Source of the DNA: Bizionia argentinensis JUB59
GTDB taxonomy: Bacteria; Bacteroidota; Bacteroidia; Flavobacteriales; Flavobacteriaceae
Length of the DNA: 64,000 bases
Assembly: GCF_000224335.1 (NCBI RefSeq)
Contig: NZ_AFXZ01000067.1
Span: forward strand, 1 to 64,000
Direction: 5' to 3'
In this document: piece by piece, positions 55,214 through 63,524 of the stretch
Position numbering within the stretch: the stretch's first letter is position 1
How the letters are laid out: each line of letters opens with the position of its first letter
Made by a program: the position numbers and the translations under genes
The notes under the pieces: model-generated
What the model was told of the DNA's origin: nothing
The model's database searches: none
Seen by the model: the letters and a program-made list of their open reading frames with translations, nothing else

Positions 55214-55687
55214 ATGAACCATGTTAAAACTTACACTGTTGAAGAAGCGAAACGTACTTTAGAAAACTATTGTGCGTATCAAGAGCGCTGCCATAAAGAA
55301 GTTAATGACAAGCTTTATAAAATGGGAATGATTCCGGATGCTATTGACGTGGTCATTGTTCATTTGCTAAAGCACGATTTTTTAAATGAAACGCGCTTCT
55401 CTCAAACTTATGTTCGTGGGAAATTTAATATTAAAAAATGGGGGCGCCAGCGACTGAAATTAGAATTGAAAAAGCGTGATATTAGTAAGTATAATATCGA
55501 TTTGGCGATGAAGGAAATTTCAGAAGTTGATTATTTTGAGACGTTTCAAGCATTAGCCGAAAAGAGGCTAAAATATATTTCTGAAACTGATAAATGGAAA
55601 AAGCGTAAAAAATTAATTGATTATTTGCTTTATCGTGGATGGGAAAGTCATTTGGTTTATGATAAAGCGGCAGAATTAATTCCATAA
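55214..55687 (+). CDS. recX: Regulatory protein RecX
   Basis: I chose ATG 55214 (MNHVKTYTVEEAKRTLENYC); a TTG three codons earlier is possible. The 157-residue protein consists of RecX three-helix repeats, e.g. AYQERCHKEVNDKLYKMGM, LLKHDFLNETRFSQTYVRGK and KWGRQRLKLELKKRDISKYN. RecX binds RecA filaments and moderates recombination. The family fit is good at this length. It is divergent from the large surface protein and convergent with the membrane beta-barrel gene, with a shared terminator. Confidence 0.92.
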   Translation: MNHVKTYTVEEAKRTLENYCAYQERCHKEVNDKLYKMGMIPDAIDVVIVHLLKHDFLNETRFSQTYVRGKFNIKKWGRQRLKLELKKRDISKYNIDLAMKEISEVDYFETFQALAEKRLKYISETDKWKKRKKLIDYLLYRGWESHLVYDKAAELIP

Positions 55688-55689
55688 AA

Positions 55690-55720
55690 AAAGCCTTTTA
55701 TTTTAAAATAAAAGGCTTTA
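55690..55720. terminator. Bidirectional terminator
   Basis: The arms AAAGCCTTTTATTT and AAATAAAAGGCTTT pair almost end to end with only a two-base loop on paper. The hairpin lies between the stops of recX (+) and the beta-barrel gene (-), and has A/T runs on both sides. Confidence 0.85.
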
Positions 55721-55734
55721 ATAAATTATATAAA

Positions 55735-56265
55735 CTATAAATTAAAAGTAGCTCCTAAATTTACAGAGAACTGATTGTTTAGTTTTTGAGCTGGAGTTAG
55801 GTTATTTTTATAAGTGGCAATTGGGAATTGCGCTTCTGTATAAACCCCAAAGCCTGACGTAAAGAAATAACGTGCACCAACATGTCCACCAAAGTTTTTC
55901 ATACTAAAACTCAACCCTGGGTATATGTCAAATTTTTCATCTATTTTTAAAACGTTACCAATATTGGCATTAAAACGTGCTTTAAGATCAAAACGGTCGT
56001 CAAAACCGGCTTTGTCTATACGTTTAATTCCAAATTCATCTTTTACACCGTTTTGTAATTGGTTAGAAATTCCCAAAGCATAGCTAGAGCTTATACCGAC
56101 GGATATGTTTTCACCTAAACCATAATCATAACTTAAGTTAAGACCCGTAGCGTTCGATTGAAGATTAGCGCCTACCTGAAATTTTTGGTCACCACTTCCA
56201 GAGAATGCTTGAGCATTTGCAAATGAAACCGTTAATATAGCTGCAATAACCAATAGTTTTTTCAT
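55735..56265 (-). CDS. Outer-membrane beta-barrel protein (DUF6646-like)
   Basis: The start at ATG 56265 gives MKKLLVIAAILTVSFANAQA, a clean signal peptide. The 176-residue protein alternates hydrophobic and polar residues in about eight strands (FQVGANLQSNATGLNLSYDY, SVGISSSYALGI, FDLKARFNANIGNVL, GLSFSMKNFGGHVGARYFF). It ends in FSVNLGATFNL, a terminal beta strand suited to BAM insertion. It is a small barrel common in Flavobacteriia. I recall similar proteins under DUF6646, which is uncertain. No function is known. Confidence 0.85.
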   Translation of the reverse strand: MKKLLVIAAILTVSFANAQAFSGSGDQKFQVGANLQSNATGLNLSYDYGLGENISVGISSSYALGISNQLQNGVKDEFGIKRIDKAGFDDRFDLKARFNANIGNVLKIDEKFDIYPGLSFSMKNFGGHVGARYFFTSGFGVYTEAQFPIATYKNNLTPAQKLNNQFSVNLGATFNL

Positions 56266-56467
56266 TGTAATCAATATTTAAAATTAGGCTGCAAAGATAT
56301 TAATAAATTTGCGAAAGGGTGACTGTTAATAGTTTAAAATAAATCAACGTATGGTGAGTTTGTTCTATTAATTATAATTTTATGTATCTAATAGCTGAAA
56401 TTTATATGGACCAATGATAAAAGCCTATGGGGCAAATGTAAACAAACACTATAAATTGTATTAAGGT

Positions 56468-57331
56468 TTACTTTATTCTTTTATCTGTACGTATGCGTGC
56501 TTGATTATTTTTCCAGTCAATCCATTTTTGACCTTTAATCTTGCGCATCACGTTGTCAAAATTTCGCATAATGGTAATATTATAAATAGCCTTTCCTAAA
56601 TTTTTAGGATTTCTTGCAATAGCACGTAAACTCATAGAAAATCCTGGCGTTATATATTTCATATAATGCCAATAGCCTTCGGGCATATATAAAATTTCAC
56701 CATGATATAGTTTTGTTTTATAGCCTTGAGCATTTTTTAAAGCAGGCCATTTTTCAAAATCGGGGTTAGAAAAATCTATATCTTCTCGGGCAATTAACGC
56801 ATGAGGAATTTTATATAAATGATTGTTTTGATTTTGATCGAATAGTGTTATTTCTTTTTCTCCATGGAAATGAAAGTGAAAAATATTGGCCAAATCAATA
56901 TCATAATGCATGAAGGTATACGAATCTTTACCACCAAAAAACAGCATGGGCAACCCCTTCATTAATTTTAAGCCAAAATCCGGAAATTTAAAATCTTTCT
57001 GGAGTTGAGGTACTTCTTTCAAAATATTCCATAGAAAAATGCGGTATTTCGTAGGTTCTTTTTTAAGCAGATCAATATATTCACGCATTTTCATGGTGGC
57101 GTGTGGCTCGTTAAAACCATCTTTATAGTTTACAGGCCTGTCATCGTAAAGTGGCACCGTTTTATCCCCTGCAACAGATTTGATATAATCTAAATTCCAT
57201 TTGGTATACGCCGGCCAGTCTTCAATGAATTGCTCGATAACCACGGGTTTTTGCGGCTTGAAATAATGCTTTAAAAAATCCGCTTTTGTAATTGTTTTAA
57301 CGCGCGGAATTGTTTGTAGGTTCCATGTCAA
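56468..57331 (-). CDS. Cupin-like (JmjC/Cupin_8) domain protein
   Basis: The 287-residue cytoplasmic protein belongs to the Cupin_8/JmjC-like group. The N-terminus (FLKHYFKPQKPVVIEQFIED) is typical. The metal site can be read from FMHYDIDLANIFHFHFHGEK (HxD) with the later LYMPEGYWHYMKYI (His). Such proteins are Fe(II)/2-oxoglutarate oxygenases, often hydroxylating proteins. The distal basic tail (MRKIKGQKWIDWKNNQARIR) is unusual and may bind nucleic acid or membranes. The only in-frame start available upstream of conserved sequence is TTG at 57331. It is a lone gene. Confidence 0.88.
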   Translation of the reverse strand: MTWNLQTIPRVKTITKADFLKHYFKPQKPVVIEQFIEDWPAYTKWNLDYIKSVAGDKTVPLYDDRPVNYKDGFNEPHATMKMREYIDLLKKEPTKYRIFLWNILKEVPQLQKDFKFPDFGLKLMKGLPMLFFGGKDSYTFMHYDIDLANIFHFHFHGEKEITLFDQNQNNHLYKIPHALIAREDIDFSNPDFEKWPALKNAQGYKTKLYHGEILYMPEGYWHYMKYITPGFSMSLRAIARNPKNLGKAIYNITIMRNFDNVMRKIKGQKWIDWKNNQARIRTDKRIK

Positions 57332-57442
57332 TGCTCAAAACTTTAGAACGCTAAAGTTAAGGAATTGGAATGAAACACAAACCTGAAATTCTAGAATTTG
57401 CGCGTTTAAGACTGTTGAAATGAAAAAGTTAAAAGTTTATTT

Positions 57443-58849
57443 TTAATCCGTATCGTTTTTTACTTCTTTTGCATCCTCCGCTAAATCCTTCCCTTTTAAA
57501 TATTCAGGTAATTCCATGCCGGCCATGTTAAACATTTCCTGCAAGGGCGGGACAGATTTGTACATGCCGGCTAGAAAGTTAGCGGTAGATGTTTTACCAT
57601 CTGTACCACTGCCATTTTCCCAAACGGTTACTTTATCTATTTTAATGTTTTTAATTGCTTCGGACTGCATTTTCACCAACTCTGGTAATTTATCAGCAAT
57701 TAACAATAAAACAGCGTCTTTTGGATTATTGCCAGCTGCTTTTACAATCTGATCTAAACCAGCTGCTTGTTTAGTTAAAACTTCATATAAACCCTGCGCT
57801 TCTGCTTGTGCCTTGAATAGGATAGCATCAGCTTCACCTTTGGCATGTCTTCGCGTTCTTTCAGCTTGGGCTTCGGCATCAATTTCAACTTTCTTTTTAT
57901 CAATTTCTGCAGGTACAATAATATCGGCCATTTGAGATGAGCGCTCACGTTCTGCTCTGGCAGTTTCTGCTATTTGTTCGGCAGCATAAGACTCTTCTAA
58001 TGCATTAGCGCTTTGTACTTTTTCTGATGCAATGGCTACACGTTCGGCTTCAGCTTCACGTTGACGACGTAAGGAATCGGAATTAGCAACGGCAATTTTG
58101 GCGGTATTTTCACCTTCAACCGCTTGTGCATTGGCAGCAGCAACTTGAGAGCGTTCATCTTGTACCGCATTGGCTTCACCAATAGAACCATCTCTAGTTT
58201 TTTCGGCCACCGATTTTCTTGCGGCATTTATAGCATGAGCAGCAGCTTCTTTTCCTAAAGCTTCAATATACCCAGACTCATCAACAATATCTGTAATGTT
58301 AACGTTTATAAGCTTTAAACCCACTTTTTTCAACTCCATTTCTACACTTTGTGAAATGTTGGTTAGGAATTTATCACGATCATTATTAATTTCTTCAATG
58401 TCCATAGAGGCAACCACTAAACGCAATTGACCAAAAATAATTTCTTTTGCTAATTCTTGAATATCTGGTAAGTCCATGCCTAAAAGACGTTCAGCAGCAT
58501 TTTGCATAATGGCCGGTTCGGTAGATACGCCAATTGTAAAGCGCGATGGGACATTTACACGAATGTTTTGTTTAGATAAGGCGTTAACCAAATTCACTTC
58601 AATAGACATAGGTGTTAAATCCAAGAATTCATAATCCTGAATTACGGGAATAATAAATGCCGCACCACCATGAATACATTTTGCTGATGCACCACCGCTT
58701 ACTTTACCATAAACCACTAATATCCTATCGGAAGGGCAGCGCTTATAACGCCTAACGAGTACGATAAACATTATGAAAACAAATAGAATGGCTGCAACTA
58801 TGGCAATAGGGAATCCTAAATTAAATTCTTGGGTTAATAGAAATGTCAT
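57443..58849 (-). CDS. Flotillin-family membrane scaffold protein
   Basis: The 468-residue protein has an N-terminal membrane helix (FPIAIVAAILFVFIMFIVLV). An SPFH/PHB domain follows (about 40-200; RILVVYGKVSGGASAKCIHG, GLKLINVNITDIVDESGYIE). Then comes a long Ala/Glu coiled coil (about 200-370; AVQDERSQVAAANAQAVEGE) and a C-terminal tail. This is the flotillin/YuaG pattern, which organises ordered membrane regions. The NfeD-like gene lies immediately upstream (four-base gap), the usual partner of flotillins. Length is normal. Confidence 0.94.
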   Translation of the reverse strand: MTFLLTQEFNLGFPIAIVAAILFVFIMFIVLVRRYKRCPSDRILVVYGKVSGGASAKCIHGGAAFIIPVIQDYEFLDLTPMSIEVNLVNALSKQNIRVNVPSRFTIGVSTEPAIMQNAAERLLGMDLPDIQELAKEIIFGQLRLVVASMDIEEINNDRDKFLTNISQSVEMELKKVGLKLINVNITDIVDESGYIEALGKEAAAHAINAARKSVAEKTRDGSIGEANAVQDERSQVAAANAQAVEGENTAKIAVANSDSLRRQREAEAERVAIASEKVQSANALEESYAAEQIAETARAERERSSQMADIIVPAEIDKKKVEIDAEAQAERTRRHAKGEADAILFKAQAEAQGLYEVLTKQAAGLDQIVKAAGNNPKDAVLLLIADKLPELVKMQSEAIKNIKIDKVTVWENGSGTDGKTSTANFLAGMYKSVPPLQEMFNMAGMELPEYLKGKDLAEDAKEVKNDTD

Positions 58850-58853
58850 GTGT

Positions 58854-59450
58854 TTAGAGTTTTTTATTTTGATTATTTTTATGTGTATCGACTATTAGTA
58901 TGCCATTATTTGTAACGTTTAAAACGATAATGATTGAACGCGACTCAAGCTCGGTAATAGAATCTGTTAAAGCATCTAATTCGCGAAGTGATCCTTGAAT
59001 GGTAACACTTACTTTGCCCATTTTTGAACGATTTGGTCCAATAGGTAAATATACTTCGCCAACGGCACCAATAGCATTTTTGTAAATTAATGTGCCGCTA
59101 GATGTTAACTTTTTTATGTAATAAAACATAGCAGCCATTATGGCCATCATGCAAAAGCCGCTTATTATGGAAATAATAACGGTTATAGGCTTGGAGAAAC
59201 CGGCATCTAAACAAGCTATTCCACTCCAGCCAAAAAGAGTAAAAAACCCGATGAGGTTTTTAAAGGTGATAAATTGAAATTCAATTCCCGTATCCGCTTC
59301 AATACTAGCATCGACATTTTCAAAATCGTCACCAGAATCCGCACCTACAAAGGTCATGATGATAACGAACAGAAAGAAAATTGAACCAATTAGGGCTATG
59401 GCCCAATAAAATTTAGGGAATACTTCTAATGCTGAAAACCACTGAATCAT
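58854..59450 (-). CDS. NfeD/YqiJ-like membrane protein, flotillin partner
   Basis: The 198-residue protein has three to four membrane helices (FYWAIALIGSIFFLFVIIMT, LIGFFTLFGWSGIACLDAGF, ITVIISIISGFCMMAIMAAM). An OB-fold-like C-terminal domain follows (GAVGEVYLPIGPNRSKMGKV, SIIIVLNVTNNGILIV), the NfeD/YuaF arrangement. It precedes the flotillin gene in an operon with a four-base gap. It probably sits with flotillin in the membrane and helps its activity or placement. Confidence 0.85.
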   Translation of the reverse strand: MIQWFSALEVFPKFYWAIALIGSIFFLFVIIMTFVGADSGDDFENVDASIEADTGIEFQFITFKNLIGFFTLFGWSGIACLDAGFSKPITVIISIISGFCMMAIMAAMFYYIKKLTSSGTLIYKNAIGAVGEVYLPIGPNRSKMGKVSVTIQGSLRELDALTDSITELESRSIIIVLNVTNNGILIVDTHKNNQNKKL

Positions 59451-59480
59451 AAAACGATATAGATTATAATGTGGAAATAT

Positions 59481-59519
59481 AAACCCTTTAAGTCATTATT
59501 ACAATGCATTAAAGGGTTT
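59481..59519 (-). terminator. Hairpin terminator after TonB-dependent receptor gene
   Basis: AAACCCTTTAA (59481-59491) pairs exactly with TTAAAGGGTTT (59509-59519) around a 17-base loop. On the minus strand it lies 40 bases after the receptor stop and just before the NfeD-like gene. Confidence 0.7.
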
Positions 59520-59558
59520 ATTATTAAATGAGCATCAAATTGAGTCTTGTTACAAATT

Positions 59559-61376
59559 CTATTTGAAATTGTATTTTAATCCAAATAAAATGCTGCTTTT
59601 TGGAGCAGGAACCAAGTTGGTTTCCGTGTAATCTGTGTCAAAAATATTATTGGCAGTTACTGAAAACTCGAAAGCTTTCAATTCATAATTTATACTAGCG
59701 TCATATACATTGTAGCTAGATCCAACAGTACGTTCAGCATAACGGTATACTATGGATTGTGATAGATTTTCAAGAAACTGCGTTCTAAGTGTGGCTACAA
59801 ACTGATGCTTTAATGAGTTTATAGAATAACGCGAAAAATTAGTAGATATATCTTTTAAATCTTCATTTAAATAAGTGTAACCTAAACCGATACTTTGATT
59901 GGCATTAGCCATAAAAAAATTGTATTCTGTATTTGCTTCAAATCCCATCGTGTTCAATTCGGCCATGTTATTGGCTTCCCAAGGGTCGGTTTCAACATTT
60001 TTAACAAAATCAATTAATTTTTTAGAGTCTCTGTTGAAAAAAGCAGCTGAAAAGCGAAAGCCTTTGCTATTGAGTTTAAAGCCTAATTCTTCTGAAATCG
60101 CTTCTTCAGGGTCTAGATTTTCATTTCCTATTTCCGAAGGACTTACATAATACAAATCCGTATAGGTCGGAACACGGTAGGTATAACCTATATTTCCATA
60201 AAGTTGAAAGTTACTAGAGATTTTATAGCCAACATCTACGCCTGGAAAAGCATGAAATTTGAAGTCTGAAAAATAGCTAACAGCCAGACCTGGTGTTATG
60301 GAAAGCGCATCGTTTAATAAAGAGAAACGATGTTCTAAAAATAAATTGGTGGTAAAACGTTTATGACTTCCCAAGTTATTACTCGAAATATAAGTTTGTG
60401 ATAAATCGATACCAAAACCAGTAATTCCCAGTCCAGATTGAAAAGAAGCATTTACTTCCGCACCGATTTTATTGGTCTGATGCAAATTTCTGTACCCTGA
60501 CGGATTATCACGGTTATATAAATACATGTCTTGGTTTCGTCTCCAATAAATACGTGGCTTTAAAGTGAGTTTATCCGTTTTTATTTCTGTTGACAATCCT
60601 ATTAAGCTTGTCTGTGTTTCTTCATATTGATCTTTAGCAGCTGGTGACGCATAAAAACCATTGGCACCAAATTTCCGCTCTTGATAATTGGCAATAAGTG
60701 AAATAGGTAACTTTGTTTTATTGAAAATACTTTTTACAAAATAGCTCTGATTATCATAATCGGTATTATAACGGTAGCCATCTGATAAATTACGAGATAC
60801 ATGAATAATATGAGATGAGTTCTCCAAGTTGCTTCCAATCGTAATATCGGCATTTTTTTGTCCAAAAGATCCACCTTGAACACCAATCGAAACTGAATTG
60901 TCAATGTGCTTTTTAGTCACAATATTTATGGCTCCTGTAAAAGCATTTTGACCAAAAATCCTTGCAGCTGGGCCTTTTATAACTTCAATACGCTCAATAA
61001 CTTCCAAGGGTAAAGCCATGTTTAAGTTATGATGTCCGGTTTGGGCATCTTCCATTTTCATCCCATCAATAAGTAATAAGGTTTGATCAAAACTTCCACC
61101 GCGAATATATAAATCCGCCTGTGTGCCATCGGCACCGCGACGGCGGACATCTACACCAGCTACTTGCTGTAGTAAATCGGCAACATTGGTTGTAGCACTT
61201 TTTTTAATGTCGGCACTCGTTATAACGGTTATAGTCCTAGCGTTTTCTTTAAAGGGTAAATCTATTCGGCTAGAGGTGATGACAACGGAATCTAAATCTT
61301 GTTGCTTTGGTGGTTCTTGAGCGGTTGCTCTAAAAGAAAAAACTATAAGTAAGATAAAAAAGGATGTTAACTTCAT
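59559..61376 (-). CDS. TonB-dependent outer-membrane receptor
   Basis: The 605-residue protein has a signal peptide ending FRATAQ. A short TonB-box-like DSVVITSSRI is followed by the plug domain (RTITVITSADIKKSATTNVA, DLYIRGGSFDQTLLLIDGMK, IERIEVIKGPAARIFGQNAF). A 22-strand-type barrel ends SILFGLKYNFK. The carboxypeptidase-like N-terminal extension of SusC-type proteins is absent, so it resembles BtuB/FepA-like receptors. Substrate is not readable: no riboswitch or transporter gene is next to it. A hairpin terminator follows. Confidence 0.92.
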   Translation of the reverse strand: MKLTSFFILLIVFSFRATAQEPPKQQDLDSVVITSSRIDLPFKENARTITVITSADIKKSATTNVADLLQQVAGVDVRRRGADGTQADLYIRGGSFDQTLLLIDGMKMEDAQTGHHNLNMALPLEVIERIEVIKGPAARIFGQNAFTGAINIVTKKHIDNSVSIGVQGGSFGQKNADITIGSNLENSSHIIHVSRNLSDGYRYNTDYDNQSYFVKSIFNKTKLPISLIANYQERKFGANGFYASPAAKDQYEETQTSLIGLSTEIKTDKLTLKPRIYWRRNQDMYLYNRDNPSGYRNLHQTNKIGAEVNASFQSGLGITGFGIDLSQTYISSNNLGSHKRFTTNLFLEHRFSLLNDALSITPGLAVSYFSDFKFHAFPGVDVGYKISSNFQLYGNIGYTYRVPTYTDLYYVSPSEIGNENLDPEEAISEELGFKLNSKGFRFSAAFFNRDSKKLIDFVKNVETDPWEANNMAELNTMGFEANTEYNFFMANANQSIGLGYTYLNEDLKDISTNFSRYSINSLKHQFVATLRTQFLENLSQSIVYRYAERTVGSSYNVYDASINYELKAFEFSVTANNIFDTDYTETNLVPAPKSSILFGLKYNFK

Positions 61377-61658
61377 AATAATATTAATTCATGTTTTAAA
61401 AGATGGCAAAAGTCGTGACTTTAGGTATCACTTTAATAGTCCATTTTTAAAATAATACATAGTCCACTTGATGATTTATTAAAACAACCAATTAAATTTA
61501 AAAAGGAAAATTCTAGAATCATTTTTTCTAGCTTTTAATTGAAATTTGTAGCGTTTCCAATAAATTTTTTAAGCGAAACCTACAAGAGCTTATAATACTT
61601 TAAAAGGTAAGAATAGTATTTTCAATGTTTCTTAATTGGATGATTGCCATATGTTGCT

Positions 61659-62072
61659 CTATTCTGTGGGAAACTCTGTTTGGCAAGCTTCGCAGCGGTA
61701 GTTATAACGTGTATGAAATGGTGATTTTCCCAATATAAAATCTCCTAAAAAAGTCATAAACGATTTAAAATCTTTAATGGTTGAAAATAATTCTATTTGG
61801 GTTTTATGACAATTGGGACATTTAATAACTTGAGCTACGTTATCCATAGAATAGGTAGAAATAGAATTTAAAATTTCCTTGGCTTCTTTTTCTTGCCCGC
61901 TTAATACTTTTAATTTCACACCACCAATTGCATTACTGACAATGGGGTTGGTGTTAATGGTATGATTATCCAATAAGAAAACCGAAATACCTTCCGCTTC
62001 CAAACGCCCTTTTATAATTTCTGCTTCTGAAGTATATTGAAATACTGCTATAGTTGTAAATGTGTCTTGCAT
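61659..62072 (-). CDS. DUF2007 putative signal-transducing protein with zinc ribbon
   Basis: I chose ATG 62072 (MQDTFTTIAVFQYTSEAEII) because DUF2007 starts this way; the longer frame adds a hydrophobic stretch unlike the family. The 137-residue protein has DUF2007 (about 1-75; GRLEAEGISVFLLDNHTI, GGVKLKVLSGQEKEAKEIL). A C-terminal pair of CxxC elements follows (CPNC near 87, CEAC near 127), likely binding zinc. It stands alone, divergent from the DUF2975 gene. Confidence 0.85.
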   Translation of the reverse strand: MQDTFTTIAVFQYTSEAEIIKGRLEAEGISVFLLDNHTINTNPIVSNAIGGVKLKVLSGQEKEAKEILNSISTYSMDNVAQVIKCPNCHKTQIELFSTIKDFKSFMTFLGDFILGKSPFHTRYNYRCEACQTEFPTE

Positions 62073-62140
62073 AGGAATCAAAAATAGGGAAGTAATTGGT
62101 TGAAATGAATGTTTAAAAATTAAAATCACTAAATAAATTA

Positions 62141-62185
62141 TTGTTTTACGATAATTTTTATATATTTGTTATCGCTAAACGATAA
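62141..62185 (+). promoter_or_regulatory. Promoter and repeated operator half-sites for the DUF2975/XRE operon
   Basis: TTG at 62141-62143 and TATATTTG at 62161-62168 form a good Bacteroidota promoter. CGATAA occurs at 62149-62154 and 62180-62185, with its inverse TTATCG at 62169-62174. The three sites surround the -7 box. The regulator encoded by the second gene of the operon (62705) is a natural candidate to bind them. Confidence 0.5.
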
Positions 62186-62195
62186 TTTAATAATC

Positions 62196-62702
62196 ATGAG
62201 AAAACTAATTGTATTAAAAACAGTAATCGATTTTATTTGGATTGTAAGCTGTATTCCTAGTCTGATTTTTGGATTTGGATGGATTATTTATATGTTTTTT
62301 GATAGTTCCATATTAGGAATTGTTGAATCAGATATTTTCAGTTCAGAATCACCTTTCTGGCAAAAACAGTTAATATTTTTACTGATTTACGCCATTGCTT
62401 GTGGTTTTATATATGCTATATTTCTATTCCGAAAAACATTACGCTTTTTTCAAAAGCGGAAGCCTTTTGATGATTATGTAATAAAAACCTATAATTTAAT
62501 AGGTAAGCTATTAATTGTTTTGAGCGTATTCAGTACGGCCTTAATGTTTGTTGTTAAATTAATTTTTAGCAGTAAGATGTTCTTAAATTTAGGTTTTAGT
62601 CCTTATTTATTACTCATGTGTTTAGGTTTCTTTTTTATGGTATTAAGTGAATCCTTCAAAATTGCCAAACACGCCAAACACGATAGTGAATTAACAATAT
62701 AA
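62196..62702 (+). CDS. DUF2975 membrane protein
   Basis: I used ATG 62196 (MRKLIVLKTVIDFIWIVSCI). The 168-residue protein has four membrane helices (VIDFIWIVSCIPSLIFGFGW, KQLIFLLIYAIACGFIYAIF, LIVLSVFSTALMFVVKLIF, YLLLMCLGFFFMVLSESFK) and the FRKTLRFFQKRKPFDDYV loop typical of DUF2975. It is followed two bases later by a short XRE gene. This pairing is widespread and suggests a small membrane-linked regulatory unit, possibly in stress or developmental control. The exact role is unknown. Confidence 0.88.
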   Translation: MRKLIVLKTVIDFIWIVSCIPSLIFGFGWIIYMFFDSSILGIVESDIFSSESPFWQKQLIFLLIYAIACGFIYAIFLFRKTLRFFQKRKPFDDYVIKTYNLIGKLLIVLSVFSTALMFVVKLIFSSKMFLNLGFSPYLLLMCLGFFFMVLSESFKIAKHAKHDSELTI

Positions 62703-62704
62703 TT

Positions 62705-62911
62705 ATGGGCATACTTATAAATTTAGATGTGCAGTTGGAGAAGCGAAATATGAAAAGTTATGAATTGGCGGAACGTATTGGAATTACGACAGCCAATTTA
62801 TCCATTTTAAAAACAGGAAAGGCACGTGCTATTCGGTTTTCAACGCTCGAAGCCATTTGTAAAATATTAGAGTGCCAGCCGGGGGATATTTTGGAATATG
62901 TTCCTGAGTAG
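62705..62911 (+). CDS. Short XRE-family (HTH_26, YozG-like) regulator
   Basis: The 68-residue protein is almost only a helix-turn-helix (MKSYELAERIGITTANLSIL, KTGKARAIRFSTLEAICKIL, ECQPGDILEYVPE). It matches the very short Cro-like regulators that accompany DUF2975 genes. It lies two bases after DUF2975 and is translated with it. It probably controls its own promoter, where three CGATAA half-sites occur. Confidence 0.92.
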   Translation: MGILINLDVQLEKRNMKSYELAERIGITTANLSILKTGKARAIRFSTLEAICKILECQPGDILEYVPE

Positions 62912-63044
62912 TTTTTTTAATTCCTTGTCATAGAAACTCTAATTAGACACAATTTCTGTTATCTTTATGCGGAGCTATTACTTGACGTTGGAATACGTTC
63001 ATTTATGGGTAATACAATAAATAAACGTATAATATCGCATAATT

Positions 63045-63485
63045 ATGATACTTCAAACCGCCAAAAACTTAACATTTTTTACACCAGATTTAACAAGTGA
63101 TTCCGGTGCTGTATTTTTAGATACTGGTATTTCAGCAGGATTCCCGGCGCCAGTTGAAGATTTTCATGAGGAGCGCTTGTCTTTAGATTCTATGTTGGTT
63201 AAGAACAAAAAAACCACATTTTACGCACGTGTTTCTGGACAAAGTATGATTGATGCCGGATTAGATGATAATGATTTATTGGTTATTGATAGAAGCTTGG
63301 AGCCTGTAAACAATCGTATTGCCGTGTGTTTTTTAGACGGAGAATTTACGGTTAAACGCTTGCGTGTTGAAAAAGATGGTGTTTGGTTACAACCAGAAAA
63401 CACTATGTATCAACCGATAAAAATTACCGAGGATAATCAATTTGTTATTTGGGGCATCGTTACCAATGTGATTAAAAAAGTTTAA
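63045..63485 (+). CDS. umuD: UmuD-like S24 peptidase
   Basis: The 146-residue protein is of the LexA/UmuD self-cleaving family. The cleavage site is A31-G32 (SAGFPAPVED, where UmuD has Cys-Gly). Catalytic Ser67 lies in VSGQSMIDAG and Lys104 in GEFTVKRL. The 37-residue spacing equals that of E. coli UmuD. On DNA damage the trimmed form helps UmuC (polymerase V) copy past lesions. No umuC follows; the next gene is a transporter. The promoter region (62912-63044) has no clear LexA-type box that I can identify. Confidence 0.9.
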   Translation: MILQTAKNLTFFTPDLTSDSGAVFLDTGISAGFPAPVEDFHEERLSLDSMLVKNKKTTFYARVSGQSMIDAGLDDNDLLVIDRSLEPVNNRIAVCFLDGEFTVKRLRVEKDGVWLQPENTMYQPIKITEDNQFVIWGIVTNVIKKV

Positions 63486-63524
63486 TTTATTAGAACGATT
63501 CTAAAGTAAAACCTTCAACTATCT

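Noticed and set aside
61377-61658. Possible cobalamin riboswitch upstream of the TonB-dependent receptor
   Set aside because: I could not find the conserved B12-box or the expected folded core; only a weak imperfect inverted repeat near 61550-61590 is present.
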